Shown: positions 13,018-25,625 of the stretch, in pieces
Numbering within the stretch: the first letter of the stretch is position 1
How the letters are laid out: each line of letters begins with the position of its first letter
Source of the DNA: Burhinus oedicnemus
Lineage: Eukaryota > Chordata > Aves > Charadriiformes > Burhinidae
Direction: 5' to 3'
Length of the DNA: 64,000 nt
Assembly (NCBI GenBank): GCA_008921705.1
Contig: VFFE01007034.1
Span: forward strand, 62,874-126,873
The notes under the pieces: model-generated
Told to the model about the DNA's origin: nothing
The model's database searches: none
Seen by the model: only the letters and a program-made list of their open reading frames with translations
Made by a program: the position numbers and the translations under genes

Positions 13018-13687
13018 CATCATTGTGGATGAAAAGCTGGGCGTGAGCTGGCAATGTGCACTCACAGCCCAGAAGGCCAACCGTATCCTGGGCTGCATCA
13101 AAAGAAGCGTGGCCAGCAGGTTGAGGAAGATGATTCTTCCCCTCTGTTCCGCTCTTGTGAGACCCCACCTGCAGTACTGCATCCAGGTCTGGAGCCCTCA
13201 GCACAGGAAAGACATGGACCTGTTGGAGCAAGTCCAGAGGAAGGCCACAAAAATGATCAGAGGGCTAGAACACCTCTCCTATGAAGACAGGCTGAGAGAG
13301 CTGGGGTTGTTCAGCCTGGAGAAGAGGAGGCTCCAAGGAGACCTTATTGTGGCCTTCCAGTACTTAAAGGGGGCTTATAAGAAAGACAGGGACGGACTTG
13401 TTAGTAGGGCCTGTAGCGATAGGACAAGGGATAATGGTTTTAAACTAAAAGAGGGTAGATTTAGGCTAGATATAAGGAAGAAATTTTTTATGATGAAGGT
13501 GGTAAAACACTGAAACAGGTTGCCCAGAGAGGTGGTAGATGTCCCATCCCTGGAAACATTCAAGGTCAGGTTGCATGGGGCTCTAAGCAACCTGACATGT
13601 CCCTGCTCATTGCAGGAGGGTGTGGACTAGGTGACCTTTAAAGGTTTCTTCCAACCCAAACCATTCTATGATTCTATGATTCTGTGA
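13018..13687 (+). mobile_element. CR1 LINE, 5'-truncated, with readable reverse-transcriptase C-terminus
   Basis: A 162-codon frame (13025-13513) encodes the C-terminal part of the CR1 ORF2 polyprotein. Recognisable blocks include '[18 protein letters not shown]', '[13 protein letters not shown]', '[19 protein letters not shown]' and '[12 protein letters not shown]'. It stops just before the family's [10 protein letters not shown] block, where a TGA replaces tryptophan. The 3'UTR follows, and the element ends in the typical short ATTCTATG-type repeats. The 5' part, including the polymerase catalytic core and the endonuclease, is absent. The element is therefore immobile. Its low decay suggests a relatively young insertion. 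Confidence 0.9.
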
Positions 13688-16600
13688 TCCAGGACTGCAT
13701 TTCCACAGGCCTCTCTTTAGCACACTGAGAGAAATGCAGACTCTCCAAGACCTCAGCTCAGCTTTGGTACCATAGGTCCTGTGCTTTTGTTGGATCTGTA
13801 GGTGCTAGCGCCTTGTTGAGCTATAGTAGCTGCTGGAGTAGAAGAGGAAAAAATGTCAGGTTTGCACAATTCGCTCACATTTTTTGTTTTTATCTTGAAT
13901 ACAGCCTTATTATTGGCAGGGGTTTGGGCCTGTCTTCATCTGAGAATCTGCTTCAGTGACAGTTGTGGATGCAGTTATAATGGTGAACCCTTACTATTGT
14001 CTGGCAGAGCCATCACTTACCCCAGGAGTTCAAGAGACTATGGACTTCACATAGACGAGTACTGATTTCTGGCATCTTTCCTGAAATTTGCTCCAGCATA
14101 TTTCCAGGAATTAGGAAAATACAGAACTGGGAAAGTCCTCCAAGTGATATGGCTAGAGATGCTTTCCTATGTGAAACTAGTTATAAAACCACATTGCTGA
14201 CATGAACTGAGTTAATAACAAAAGTCCTGAGACAATAACCCATATTGTCAAAGAGCACATACATCCCGAGAAGAGCACTCACAGACTGAAATGGGCTTCC
14301 CTCATTTCATTCTCAGGTGCTTTCTCTCCTGGGAATCCCAACTAGCCTGCAGCCAACAAGTGACCTAGGCACAACACTGTGTTCGCTGTTACAGAATAAA
14401 ATCAGGAGCAAAATAATCCACTTAAATTATATATGTTTATAGTCTTTATTTAACCTTATCCATTTTTTTTCATACAAAAAGCAGTAAGGACTCTTTGTCT
14501 AAATGGATACCTGCATATGCACCATGGAGTGATAGTTTTAAGTCGTGATGAACTATGTACCAGTTACTACGAAGGTCTACATTGGCAGGATGGATTAAGA
14601 ATGAATTGGCCATTTAGTGTGTTGTACAAATTTCTTCCAAAATAATAGCAGTGGTCGTGCCTCATGTGCAAATTGGGCCCACGTCCTAAATGGGTTTCTT
14701 GCTAAACCCCACTTTCTTACAAGTGCTGCCAGGAAAATTTAAACAAATGGACAAGACTTCAGACTGGCAGTCAGAGACAAAGGCTGCTGTTAGAAGCACG
14801 AGGGTGAGGGCTTGTCTGGAGAGTCCCTGCCTGTCAGCCACATAAGGTGGCAAAAGCATATTTTTATTTGCATACATCCATTTAGCCTGACATTCACTTG
14901 ATTATAAGCTACTGCCTGTTTTAAAAGAAAAGAAGGTGGTTCGTTCTTTGTGGACATGGACCTGGCAGAGGCTGATGGGCTTTCCCAGTTACAGTCACAG
15001 CTACAGCTATTTCACTGCAATTGGGACTGGTGTTAAGGAAAATGACTGCTCATGCCAGGCCTTCAGAAAGATGTGGGCTTCACACATGCAAGTGCTGGTT
15101 TCCTTGACCTTTCCCGATTTTGGTTGAGTAGGACCAGAATGGCCAGTCTCCAATAGCAAAAGCAGGCAAAATAACCTCAAATGTTTTTGTTGGGTTTTTT
15201 TTGCTGAGGGTGCAAATACTGTCGACTGAGCAGAAGGCAAGGCAAACTACTGTGAACGGCTCATAGCATTAGGTACAAACCAAAGAAAGAAGAAGAAAAA
15301 AATTCCCCACAATGTATCTCCTACACGGGATTTCATGTAATTAGCTACAGCAAAATGCAACCCAAAACTTCACATCTGTTTCCTTATATACTGTTTTAAA
15401 AGACAGAAGGGAATAGCTTAAAGCTTAGTCCAATTCAATTAAACATCCTTTTATTCAAGATTAATAAAATGTGGACTTCTTGCACAAGGAAGAAGCTCCT
15501 TTGAATAAATATTGGGGGAAAAAAAGGAGCAATAACTAAATGGGATATATTCTCTGAAGCAGTGAACCAACCTTTAACAGTACATACTGTGGTCAAAGCG
15601 ACTTGTTTCCAGCTCACCAATAGTATTTGGCAACTCAGTGACTGCATTTTCAGTGAAATAGTAGTAAGCTTTTACATTTTTAGGAAGATTTTCCTCAGCC
15701 AAAATTGCAAAAATTACATTTGATATACCTAATGCAATATGACATCACACTCCTTCCTGTTGAATATACAGCTTTTCAAGCCCTATTCACACCTGATTAA
15801 TATATGGAGATCTATATGGAAGTGTCCTTGCAGCTCAATAACATGAGCTTGAGATATACTTTTTTTCCAAAATGTAAAGCTTGAACTAGTGCAGGGAAGA
15901 AGTGGTTTATGACCAAGAACAGTAATGAGAGCATCCCTTGGTACTTTACACTGAATGTCAGTATAGGTGTCTTTCACTGAGTGAGACTATTGCAGTAATT
16001 TCTGGCCTCTCATCCATACACATCAGAGGTCCATGGGCTACCTGAAGAGGATCCACAAAAGGTAACTAAGAAATACAAGGCAATATCCATAAACAAGGAT
16101 CCTAAAAACAAAAACAGGTTAAAAAATGGTGTTACATATTATTAAGATGCCTCCAAAAGGACAAAAACACATTATGGAGAAAGAACGAGATATTGGGGAA
16201 CGAGCAGTCAGACAAGGAGAAAGATAGGAAAGCTTTTAATGGGCTCTGCCTCTGCTTCCTCATCAAAAGTGTTAATTCCTGGTAATCCAGAATATGCAAC
16301 ATTGGTCTTACTATCCAGAAATACCACGAAAAAATTTTGAAAAACCTTAATGAAAGCTGGTTATGCAAACATTTCCAAACAGCTGTTCTTTTACACCAAT
16401 TGACATAGGCAATTTCTAGCTCAGTTACAATTTTAAGGAAATCTTTGGGTTTATGTTTTTTCCCCACTGAGATGCTACATGCAAAGGATATTCCAGTTAT
16501 TGCTTGTTCCTGGCAGGTGCCTCTCACAGACTGAAATCCTACATTGCAGCTCCCAGGGAGGCTTTAGGAGGCAGCTCTTGGTTTCCTGCAGCGCTCTCAG

Positions 16601-18780
16601 TTTCTGTGTTTGTGATTCTGAATGCTACAAGAGGAATGCAAAAAACTATTTTTTCCCCAAATCCTTTGGTGATCTCAGATGCATGTGGCCTTCAAAGTTC
16701 TGCGAGAACAGCTGAGAATATTGTGGGGTACAGCGCAGGGGAGCAGCAGCTTCCTGAGGATATTGTGAAGTCTGGTCCAGGCAGTGAGGCTGCCGTGGTG
16801 CCTCTGCAGCTGTCTGACTGGGATCCAGTTCTTAAGAGCCCCATTTTGAGTATCGCCTCCCCTGAACAGGAGACTAATTTGCTAACAGCTTTGTTCTTAT
16901 GTGATCCTTTTCTTCTGGGGCTCCATCCAGAGCTTAAGCTACATGGCTCTAATTCATAGGCACGATATTTTAAGGGTATCGTTTCCTCTCTTTACTCCGG
17001 CAGTACTCCGCAGTACTCTGTGAACTTGCCCTCTTGGGGTGGAGGAAGTCAGTGGAGATCACCATCAGCAAACAGGCAAACAGGAATTTGCCACTGTTGT
17101 GTCCAGCAATACTTGCACGGTGGCAGCAGAGGGGCAGGGAGGGCAGCTGCTCAGAAGATAACTGCTTGAATTAGACGCAGCTAAATCCTTGTGCAAACCT
17201 GAATTGGAGTCCTAAAGCTGTGACTTGGTGCAGTAAATTGTTTCCCAGCCCACGCCATATACGCATCTCTCTCTTTCACATGCACATGCAGATAACTGCT
17301 GGATTGGAGTCTCAAACAGCTTTGCCCTTTACCTGGACCTCACACACTGATGTTTCCCCTCCTTCTTCAGGGGTGAGAAAAGGCCTAAATGGAGAGGATC
17401 GGTGACAATGGCTATTTTCTCCTTTTCTCTTCCCCCAGCATCCTTTGAGAAGCCCAGGAGAAGGCTACTGGGACTCTTGAAATACTTCCACTCCGCTTGC
17501 CAAGGCAAGAACTTAAGCAGAGTCTTCCTCTGTACTTTTCTCAGATATATGGGTGTTCACGGCAATAACTTAAGTTAGGGGTTGTGTGTATGACACTCAA
17601 AGCCCTCTGTAGAAAGGATGCTGACAACAAATAAATCAATTCGCTATCAGAACAATTAGGAAACTTAATTCCTCCTTTCTGGTCTCTTCAGATTCAGGTA
17701 GGCCCGTTTTCCTGTGGTCATTTCTTTAGGCTTTCTGCTCAACTGTGAGCTCTAGAAATAAATTACTGTAAAGGAAAGGTGGAATGTGGACAAAGTCACA
17801 CCACTGCAAGCAATCTTATTCTAGTCCAGAGCTGCTCAAACAGTGAACTGTAGTTAGGACCTCAGCAAAACTGAGCATGGAGAGCAAAAGTGAAAGGAGA
17901 AGCATGCTGCCTTCGAGGGGCTTGCCAAATAGTCCTCTGGTTCGACCTGAAAGGGAGGATCTTGCTGTGTAGGAGCTGGATACAGAAAGCACTGCACATG
18001 CACGTGTGCAGGTTTTTACCCATGCAGGCAGCTGCAGCACCTTAGCCTGCGCAGCACAGGTGGGAGGATGACATTCAGAAGCCTTCCCCTGTGCTTGAAG
18101 CAGCGGTGCTGCCTCTGCCCCAACCCCATCCTGCCCATCCCTGTTCAGTCGGAAACCACTCTGCTAGGAAGCTGCTTCTTCCTAGCCAAGATCCTCATGC
18201 AATAATGTCCATCTAAGTGTTGTTGCATGTGGTATAGGTCTGTAGTAATGACTCAGAGCAGCCCTTCACTTTCCTTCCTCTTGTTGGCTCGACACAAAAT
18301 CCAGCCCACAAACAAATTAATCTGTCCCATGCACCAATAAAGATGATTCCCTGTTAATTAACAAATTGCACACAAAAGTCCCTATCTTGTATGAAAGAGA
18401 TTCTTGAATGGCTGTGAAATCAACCACTTAAAAGTTCAGAAATTCAGAATTCTCCCTGCAACATGGATGTAGGATTTGGGGGTTTTGTTTTGGCTTTCTT
18501 GATGGATATAATTATGCATAATAGCGTAACTTTTAATGAGACAAACATAGTAATTTCTCATCAGCTTAGTTTTTGCAGAGGAGGTCAAACAAAGCTGAGG
18601 TGTGCCTTCCTCCACGTTCAGTGTCTTTGCATGAGAGGTGTCCTTGAGGTGGCGATCTCCACACTTCTATATGTAATAACGTAGTGCCCCCTGTTGGGAA
18701 GCTGTTCCTGACGCTGTTTCCTGGCTGCATCCACTTAAGATAACATTAACACAAATGCCATACTGTCATACATGCTCCTG
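13688..18780. other. Non-coding stretch
   Basis: About 5 kb with no recognised gene or repeat. The longest frame is 151 codons on the plus strand (16504-16959); its translation has no known domain and no coding neighbours. AT-rich patches lie near 14400-14480 and 15250-15780. Confidence 0.45.
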
Positions 18781-18789
18781 TACATCGGT

Positions 18790-18823
18790 GCGGTCTGTAC
18801 AGCGTCGCGGTCTGTACAGCGTC
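18790..18823. repeat. 17-bp tandem duplication
   Basis: Two perfect head-to-tail copies of gcggtctgtacagcgtc. Each copy holds two CpGs in an otherwise CpG-poor region. No coding context. Confidence 0.85.
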
Positions 18824-21325
18824 ACACCAGCAGGTTTAAAAATCAACTTACTTTTTCCCCCCTCGGATATTTTTTGTTAGGCTCAGGCAAGCAGTTGCAC
18901 TGGATTACTATTAGAGCTTTCTGTGAGAGTGTTCAAGAAAGATCTACCATTTTATTGTAGTTTCAGCTTTTTAAAAATAAAATCTTTGTCATTTTAGCCA
19001 CAGAAGGAAATGACAGCCCCTCATTCACCTCAAGGCACACAAGACAAGGTGTCAGCAGGGAGATGTGTGAGGCTGCTTACTCCGGTTCTGTGGATGGTGG
19101 AGGTCGGCTTTAGCCCAAAGAAACAGTTCCTAGTCTTTGCCCACACAAAGAGGGGTTGTCAGGTACAGGAAGCAAATCCTACTGCCTGGGATACCCTCTC
19201 CTGTAGCGCAACACTTATTTCTCCCATTCCTGACAGCAACAGGAGAAACCCCTCTCCTCTGGACTTTGCCTGATCCCTCTTCCCCCACAACCCTGCAAAA
19301 TCAGAACCAAGGCTGACCCTTTCTCTCTCACCCTGTCCTACCATCCTCAACATCCAATCTTAACCATACATCAATGAACCATCACCCTACTCCAAAAATT
19401 GCAATGAGATTAATGCTATGGTTCTCCAAAACACCCGCACTGTGTTGGCCCAGGGTAACATAACTTGGCAGGGTCTACCTGGAGAGCACAGCCCTGGTCA
19501 CAGAGTTGTTCTGTGGGACAAAACCCTTACTCTAACCCAACTCTCACCTAGTTTCTGATCCTTAATGTCAGTGACCTTGTCAGGCCTTGAAAATACATGT
19601 TCTCTTCTGGCCTGTGGTAGCACAAGACCAAAACCCAGCTAGGCCACCCATGGTGGCTTTCCTGAAGGCCCTAAACTTAACATGAATCCTATAATAGCCC
19701 ACAAATTTAATAATAGAAAAGTGGGCACATGTTCCTGATACCACCTCCACAACGTTGGCCCGATGTACTATGGCCCCCACGCCTGCCAGGAACAGCTCTT
19801 CAGAGGCCAGTTTGGGCCACACATCATCTGCTGCAGGATCAGCTCCTAACCCAGTCCACAGATCTCATCCAACTCAAACTCCTAATGCAATCAGTCCCTT
19901 AAAATGAGTAAGATGTTCTGCTCCACAGTATTACTAGTCCTAAAACTCCCAGGACCAGTGTTTTGACACTTAATCTTAAGGGTGGCAGGAGGAAAGATCC
20001 TTTAGCCCTGCTAAATAAATACATTATTCTGGGCCGCCATAGATCCAGCTTTAAAGGCAATGCTGTGAGACCCTTTGCTAGATATAGTACACCACCTCCT
20101 TTACGTCCTTTCTTCTAACCCCATCTCTAGCCCAGCATTTTATACCCAGAGAGGATTCCCCATGGCCCTCACCACCACACCTCAGTTATGGAAAATGAAA
20201 CCTTTCCCATATGATGGGTTGTAAAGATTAATATTTGGTGAATGACCAAAGCAGCACTCTTGGCTGTGAGCTTGCAGAGAAATACAACCATCCACACAGT
20301 GATGGGGAAGTATTGTTTGTCTGAAGCTATGATGCTATTGTTGGAAGGGCAGACAGAAGCAGGATTGTTTCATATGAGCAAAGGCACAGTTTTCATGAAG
20401 CAAACTTTTGTCCTTAACACACAAAACGGGCCTTTTTTGTGATTCACACAGTGTGATATTTTTAGTTTTCTTTGCATTTAATTAAGAATGGGACAAGCAT
20501 AATACCGTGAGTAAAACATAAAAGCAGAATGACCCTGTAAAAAACCTGTTTTTTCTACCTTAGAAAAAAACCCTTGGTACATTACATTGGAGGCTTAGAT
20601 TGTAAACTGGCTGAGGTACGGACCACATCCTTGTCCTGTGTTCGCAGTGCATTTGTCACAGTGAGAGTCTCTTCAGTCTCTTGTGAAATTATCACATCCC
20701 CTGGGATGAGTGAGTTGCAGTCCCCAAAGCATCTGAGAGAATAAAGAAACAAAGACCAGAAAGTTGTTTAAAGGTTAGCTTGTCACAACTGTAAGTCAGT
20801 AGACATGAGATCTAGATATTTGACTTCTGTCAAGGGACTGAAAGTGAGGGAAACAAACCCTGTAAGGTCTTGTGTAGTCTAGGATCTGAAGTACTTACAG
20901 GCTACAGCTAACAATGACTAATGCAGTGCAAATAATGATTCATATTAAGTCTAGAATATGCCGTACTATGCTTTCTCAGAACAGAACAAGGATAGTTACC
21001 TTCTTTCTGTTTTGGGCAGGTGCTCCAGACGCCAAAGTTAACTATCAACCCAGCACCCAAATAGCCCTCTTAACACCCCAAAGATCCCATTTGCTGTCCT
21101 GCTGACTCCATTCACCCTGATCTTACCACTTCTCTTTCTCTCTCAGCGCTTCAAGATTCTCTCTTCCCTGGACCTTCTCCTCCCTCATTAGTGATTCTCA
21201 CAAAACCAGCATGAGCTCCCAAGGTGCATCATCTTAGTAGGGTACTCACATCCAACCACTGTTACCCCACTGCACTGGAGCAGTATCAGATTCTTCTGTG
21301 TAGTGTTTGGGGTTGTGCATTTTAT
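18824..21325. other. Non-coding stretch
   Basis: No gene or repeat recognised. Short frames only (up to 87 codons). T-rich and AT-rich patches occur near 20450-20580. Confidence 0.45.
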
Positions 21326-21329
21326 TCAT

Positions 21330-22445
21330 AGAATCATGGAATCATAAAATGGTTTAGTTCAGAAGGGACCTTAAAGATCATCTAGTTCCAACCCCCCTGC
21401 CATAGGCGGGGGACACCTTCCACTAGACCAGGTTACTCAAAGCCCCATCCAACCTGGCCTTGAACACTTCCAGGGATGGAGCATCCACAACTTCCCTGGG
21501 CAACCTGTTCCAGTGTCTCACCACCCTCAGAGTAAATAATTTCTTCCTCTTTCTACCCTCTTTCTGTTTAAAGCCATTACCCCTTGTCCTATCACTACAT
21601 GCCCTTGTAAAAAGGGCTTCTCCAGCTTTCTTGTAGGCCCACTTTAGGCACTGGAAGGCTGCTATAAGGTCTTCCCAGAGCCTTCTCTTCTCCAGGCTGA
21701 ACAACCCCAGCTCTCTCAGCCTGTCCTCCTAGCAGAGGTCTCCAGCCCTCTGATCATCTTCATGGCCCTCTGCTGGGTTTGCTCCAACAGGTCCATGTCC
21801 TTCTTATGCTGGGGGCCCCAGGGCTGAACACAGTACTCCAGGTGGGGTCTCACGAGAGCAGATCACCTCACTCGACTTGCTGGTCATGCTTCTTTTGATG
21901 CAGCCCAGGATAGGGTTGGCTTTCTGGGCTGCAAGCGCACATTGCCAGCTCATGTTGAGCTTCTCATCAAGCAACACTCCCAAGTCCTTCTCCTCAGGGC
22001 TGCTTTCAATCCATTCTCCGCCCAGCCTGTATTTGTGCTTGGAATTGCCCCGACTCACATGCAGGACCTTGCACTTGGCCTTGTTGGACTTCATGAGGTT
22101 GGCACGGGCCCACCTCTCAAGCCTGTCCAGGTCCCTCTGGATGGCATGCATTCACTCCAGCGTGTTGACTGCACCACACAGCTTGGTGTTGGCAAACTCA
22201 CTGAGAGTGCACTCAATCCCAACATCCATGTTGCCGACAAAGATGTTAAACAGCACCAGTCCCAACACTGACCCCTGAGGGTCATCACTGGTCTCCACTT
22301 GGACATCGACCCATTGACCACAACCCTTTGAGTGTGACCATCCAGCCCATTCCTTATCCACTGAGTGGTCCATCCATCAAATCCATGTCTCTGCAATTTA
22401 GAGACAAGGATGTCATGCAGGACTTCCCTGCAAGACTCCCAACAG
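21330..22445 (-). mobile_element. CR1 LINE, ~1.1 kb, 5'-truncated, minus orientation
   Basis: Read on the minus strand, the frames follow the CR1 ORF2 order. First comes a strand-transfer/RT segment with '[20 protein letters not shown]' and '[19 protein letters not shown]' (21804-22151). Then comes 'MFSLEKRRLWEDLIAAFQCL' and '[20 protein letters not shown]' (21423-21704). Upstream, a second register at 22091-22396 holds '[11 protein letters not shown]', where a frameshift has broken the frame. The 3' tail with ATTCTATG-type repeats is at the plus-strand left end (about 21330). It is the longest CR1 copy in the window and is dead through frameshifts and stops. Its 5' end lies next to a zinc-finger relic. 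Confidence 0.9.
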
Positions 22446-22563
22446 CAGCTTGAATATTTTTGCCTTTATCCCATCTCTGGTGCAGGAGTGAATGCCTGCC
22501 CTGCAGGACTCACAGCGACCATGCTCCATTCAGGTGTTGATTTCTTGCTGAGGTGTGTTCATT

Positions 22564-22760
22564 GATGCTGAGTAAGGGATGAATCCTGGCTCCAGCTATA
22601 AGGCTTCTCTCCAGTGTGAACGAGCTGATGTTGAGTCAGGTCAGAATTCCCAGAAATGGGAATGGAATTCCCAGAAAACCCTTTCCGCAGTCACAGCACT
22701 TGAGGGGTTTCTCTCCCATCTGGGCTCTCTGTTGGTGAATGTAAAGGTCAAAATGTGTTC
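22564..22760 (-). pseudogene. C2H2 zinc-finger pseudogene fragment
   Basis: On the minus strand the segment decodes as pieces of a tandem C2H2 array. First comes 'HFDLYIHQQRAQMGEKP', a finger end plus linker with the second zinc-binding His lost. Next comes 'LKCCDCGKGF', an intact Cys pair. After a frame jump comes '[19 protein letters not shown]', an intact helix and linker. Last is 'QDSSLTQHQ', then a stop in place of the next residue, then 'THL'; this third finger has lost its Cys pair. The frame jump is caused by a tandem duplication of about 22 bases (two copies of tttctgggaattc around cattccca on the minus strand). No KRAB, SCAN or other effector domain is visible nearby. It is certainly non-functional as a finger protein; whether it was a retrocopy or a local duplicate is unclear. 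Confidence 0.85.
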
Positions 22761-24935
22761 ATTTTCATATGAATTTTTAGATGGCAGGTCTCCTTATTTT
22801 CAGCAACATCATCATCAGCTGGAACAGAGGGGGAAAAAACTCATCAGATATCATTATTCCCCCAAACACCACATGAAGAACAGCATTTATGAGAGTGAAA
22901 GCCATGAATCGATTCTTCAGGTGAAAGGTTCTCGGATCAAGAGCTTGCAGTCTGGAATTCACAGGTTCTCATCTTCCATCTGCCACCAGTTCTCTTATCG
23001 CCTTCATCATTATATCTCTGTTTTACATAGTGCCTTTTACCACAAGGTGCATGCCACAGTTATACGAGTAGAGAAAACTGAGATGAAGAAGACGGTGGTG
23101 GGTGGAGACTTCCACAAAGTAGCCATCAGGCCAGAAGCAGAGATAAGAACTGGACACATACTTCCAGAGTCCTTGACCAGATGCTTGCCTCTTTCTAGGC
23201 TGGTATGTTCATCATAAAACAATGATAAATCTTAGTTCCCAGTCTATTTTGCAAAGGCATGATGTCCGCAGTAGATAGTATCTGTACATGACTTTGAACA
23301 CTCAAAGTTCTCTTTCAGTGCTAATGAAATGAGCTACCTCACATGCCTCTAGGTAGTTTATCCGGTTTGTGGACATGAAGTTCAGAGGTACCAGAGTTGA
23401 CTCTGAGAAGGCCCATCTTGTCCTGATAGGAATTAAGAGTAGGAATGTGTAAACTCTGAAAGAGTCAGCTTGGGTCTGGAAGCACATGGCAAAGAGCCCA
23501 AGCTAATGTGCCCTGATGGAACCAGAAGTTTTGGGGAATGACTGCAGAGGCACCCACAGAGTCAGGTCAGACCCAGCACGGCTTATAAGCTGTGGCTCAG
23601 CATCGTCACTGCTGTCTCTGTGCTAGTCCTGAGGGTGAAGCCTTGTAGCGCAACCTGTACCACACTTCCCAATTTCCCCTCCCCCAGAAGACCTTTGATG
23701 CTGTGTACCCAACAGATGTGGGCTACCTGTGTTTTCATGTAGCACTGTGCCTGAGCTCAAAAGCTATGTGGATATCAGAGCACTGTTAAGACAAGTGTCT
23801 CACCAAATTACCCAGATCACCATAAGCCAGAGCCACTAAGCTCTACCAAGCCCACTTAGTCATTCCAGTGTCACCGCAGCATATTTCCCAGCAGAGGAAA
23901 TGGTTTGGCAGTGTCAGGGTAGTTTACATTTTTCTGCATGGGATGAACTGAGAAATACCTCCTAGTATTGTCCAGGGACTGCCAGCAACCTGCCCAGTCA
24001 GCACATGGCCCTAACCAGCTGTGCCATTAGCATTAGCTGGTTGGCTGGCCAAACTTACTGGAGTTATTGGTAGTGTGACCATTTGGTGGTGAAAGACTGG
24101 ACTGAACTCAGCATCTGATTAGACTATTAACATTAGAGACTCATGCAGTATCCCAAGCAAACCTCGCTAACTCCGTGTCCTTTAGGTAATGGAGTTAAGA
24201 TGGACGTAATATGCCCTGATGGACTGAAAAGGTCTGCATGCCTCAGTGTACTCTATATGTTGGGAGTGTTCTGCTGTATGGTGGGTCCCAAAAGAACCAT
24301 ACAATCCATTTTTTTTCCAGTGTCTGAAGTATCTTATGGCCTCATAACCTCAGATGTTGGAGACGTGACTGTATAATCTTGCTGTGAGATTGGCCCAGCC
24401 TGCAAGCATTTCAGTAGGAATAAAAGTGCCCCAAAGGACACAGAAGTGGCTAGCACTTCTCTGCAGGACACAACCCTGCAGGTCACTACATGGGAGCGGG
24501 AGATGACAGTGGAGAAAGGTTGGTAGCAGGAAGGAGGTGTGATGGTGTAACGCATATGAAAGAAATAGTGCTAAAAGGTTTTGCCAGCGTTTTCCAGCTT
24601 AAGAACTTCAAGGCAATTTCTTTGAGATGAAAGATCAAAGACTGCTACCCATTTTTGTTCTTAAAGGTATTTTGAATTTAAATGCTTGTATTTGTAGTAG
24701 TAAAATTAGGATTTGTAAAACTATAGTAGTTTTTTTACCTAAATGCTAAACTCATTTATTTATCACCTATACATTTAATGACCCATATGATCTGTACAGA
24801 TTTTTTTTTAATTTCATTTTTGAAAAGGTCAGATAGACCTTTACTTTCCAAAGGCTGAGAAATAGCCTGGCGGTCCATCCTCTACTGAGAGAGCACGGTG
24901 ACGTTTGCGTAATGTGTTACAGCTTCCGGTGAAGT
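22761..24935. other. Non-coding stretch next to the zinc-finger relic
   Basis: No further finger motifs found. A 212-codon plus-strand frame (22579-23217) runs antisense through the relic and onward, but has no recognisable domain. 23218-24935 holds only short frames. Confidence 0.45.
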
Positions 24936-24939
24936 GGGT

Positions 24940-25290
24940 TTCACAACCTCCCTAGGTAATCTATTCCAGCGCTGCCTTACTCAGAGAAAGTTTTTGCAGT
25001 ATCTAGCCTTTTTCTTTTTTCCTTTCTTCTTTTCTTTCCTGAAAATTAAGCCGATTAGATCTTATCTTTGTCCTTCCAGCAGTGTAATCGCTGCCTTTCT
25101 TAATAACAACCTCTCCTGCACTGCAACCGTGTTATCATGTCCTGCCCTACTCCCAGACTTCTCCTGTAGACTCAACAAACCCGGTTCCCCTGCTTCTCCC
25201 CAGAGACTGTTTTCCAAACCTCTTATCACTGCAGATGTGCTTCCATCCCCAAGCTTCCTGCCTGGACCAGCCAGGCTGCTTGCTGTCTCC
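24940..25290 (-). mobile_element. Old, diverged CR1 LINE fragment (minus orientation)
   Basis: Contains worn matches to the reversed CR1 3' region: 'tttcacaacctccctaggtaa', then 'ctattccagcgctgcct', and further on 'actcaacaaacccggttccc' and 'gttttccaaacctcttatcac'. No frame survives. It looks like a different, older subfamily than the copy at 25626. Boundaries are approximate. Confidence 0.55.
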
Positions 25291-25520
25291 CTGCGGTGGC
25301 TTCTCACTTCTCTCCGGCCCCGCGCTGCCACCCCGCAGCCCCCAGCCCCGGCACCCGCTTCCCCAGCCCCGGAGGCTCGCCCGTGGTGGGGGTTGCTTGC
25401 TGGGGCCGAGCGAGGGTGCCGCGTGGGCGTGGGGGCCCTGTCGGGCCAGGTGCTGGGAGCATGGGTGCCAGGCCCCCGGGCTCTGCCGAGCGCAGGAACC
25501 GGCATGTGCAGTTCACTCCT
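25291..25520. other. Short GC-rich, CpG-containing block
   Basis: About 230 bases of GC-rich sequence sit between an old and a younger CR1 copy, isolated from any exon I can see. Frames on both strands (up to 232 codons from 24934) are composition artefacts. It could be a small CpG island, an enhancer-like element, or GC-biased drift. Confidence 0.4.
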
Positions 25521-25625
25521 CTTACCTCCCAGCCCTGCCAGGAAACCGGTGTCCTTGCTTTCTGGGGTTTGTCCTGAATTCCCAGGTTCAGGAAAATCAC
25601 CAGCTCTCTTCTCAGGTGCTCTCAG

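Noticed and set aside
16504..16959. 151-codon plus-strand frame
   Set aside because: No recognisable domain, no start context or exon partners. Length alone is not enough.
22579..23217. 212-codon plus-strand frame
   Set aside because: Its first part is antisense to a clear zinc-finger relic, and the rest has no recognisable domain or splice context. Treated as a chance frame.
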